From contig PKXE01000083.1 in the NCBI GenBank assembly GCA_003132265.1, positions 55,594-62,428 of the forward strand: a stretch of DNA of 6,835 bases, written 5' to 3'. Positions 6,749 to 6,835 of this stretch are shown here, one piece after another. Every line of letters begins with the position of its first letter. The first letter of the stretch is position 1. Both the position numbers and the translations under genes were made by a program. The DNA comes from Candidatus Dormiibacterota bacterium (GTDB lineage: Bacteria; Chloroflexota; Dormibacteria; Aeolococcales; Bog-877). A model generated the notes under the pieces. That model was not told the DNA's origin and ran no database searches. It saw nothing but the letters and a program-made list of their open reading frames with translations.

Positions 6749-6835
6749 TCACTCGCGCATCTCGCTCAACTCGTCGATGTCCAGGCGGCGACCGCTGCGA
6801 TACACCCCGGTGATCAGGGCCAGGCCCACCACTAC
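6749..6835 (-). CDS. nuoK: NADH-quinone oxidoreductase subunit K, C-terminal fragment
   Basis: The minus strand reads 28 open codons from the right edge to TGA at 6751-6749. The peptide has a hydrophobic end (VVVGLALITGVY), a short basic patch (RSGRR) and then an acidic tail, LDIDELSEMRE. This is the usual C-terminus of NuoK, a small three-helix subunit of about 100 residues: last helix, basic loop, then an Asp/Glu-Leu-rich tail. Gene order also supports it, because nuoK normally sits directly before nuoL. The gene's start and the two helix glutamates essential in E. coli NuoK lie outside the window. It was too short to be judged by length, so the call rests on the tail sequence and position. 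Confidence 0.87.
   Translation of the reverse strand, partial: VVVGLALITGVYRSGRRLDIDELSEMRE

Noticed and set aside
1395..6835. The three antiporter-like genes considered as an Mrp antiporter or a membrane-bound hydrogenase/bicarbonate transporter cluster
   Set aside because: The order K-L-M-N, the NuoK tail, the NuoL C-terminal lateral helix and the subunit-specific NuoN residues fit complex I; no Mrp or hydrogenase small subunits are present.

Overview
This window is mostly the 3' half of a respiratory complex I (NADH:quinone oxidoreductase, nuo) operon on the minus strand. It is high in GC with strongly GC-biased third codon positions and packed with genes: start and stop codons touch or overlap, and no gap between genes exceeds a few bases. 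The sequence suggests a free-living, respiring, high-GC bacterium, for example from Actinobacteriota, Chloroflexota or a related terrestrial lineage. The lineage cannot be fixed from the sequence alone.

Layout from left to right: (1) positions 1-636, plus strand, hold the C-terminal two thirds of an NAD-dependent nucleotide-sugar epimerase of the UDP-glucose 4-epimerase type, cut by the left edge. (2) Positions 629-1402, minus strand, hold a family 2 glycosyltransferase of the dolichol/polyprenyl-phosphate sugar synthase type. Its 3' end overlaps the epimerase's 3' end tail to tail by 8 bases. (3) Positions 1395-2972 (nuoN), 2969-4741 (nuoM) and 4738-6741 (nuoL), all minus strand, encode the three antiporter-like membrane subunits. 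(4) Positions 6749-6835 are the last 28 codons of nuoK, cut by the right edge. Transcription runs nuoK-nuoL-nuoM-nuoN-glycosyltransferase.

NuoL, NuoM and NuoN form the distal proton-pumping part of the membrane arm, and NuoK sits between them and the quinone module. NuoM and NuoN keep the Glu and Lys residues known to matter for proton translocation in E. coli. NuoL keeps its lysines and Asp197, but the nearly invariant TM5 glutamate (E. coli Glu144) is Gly163 here, in a Gly-Trp-Gly-Met-Val-Ala context. NuoM also carries a long polar insertion in its first extracytoplasmic loop. The glycosyltransferase start codon lies inside the nuoN stop region, so the sugar-transfer gene is probably translated with the complex I operon.

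I found no mobile element, CRISPR array, RNA gene or novel multi-gene system. The points worth a second look are the NuoL substitution, the NuoM loop and the two gene overlaps around the glycosyltransferase.
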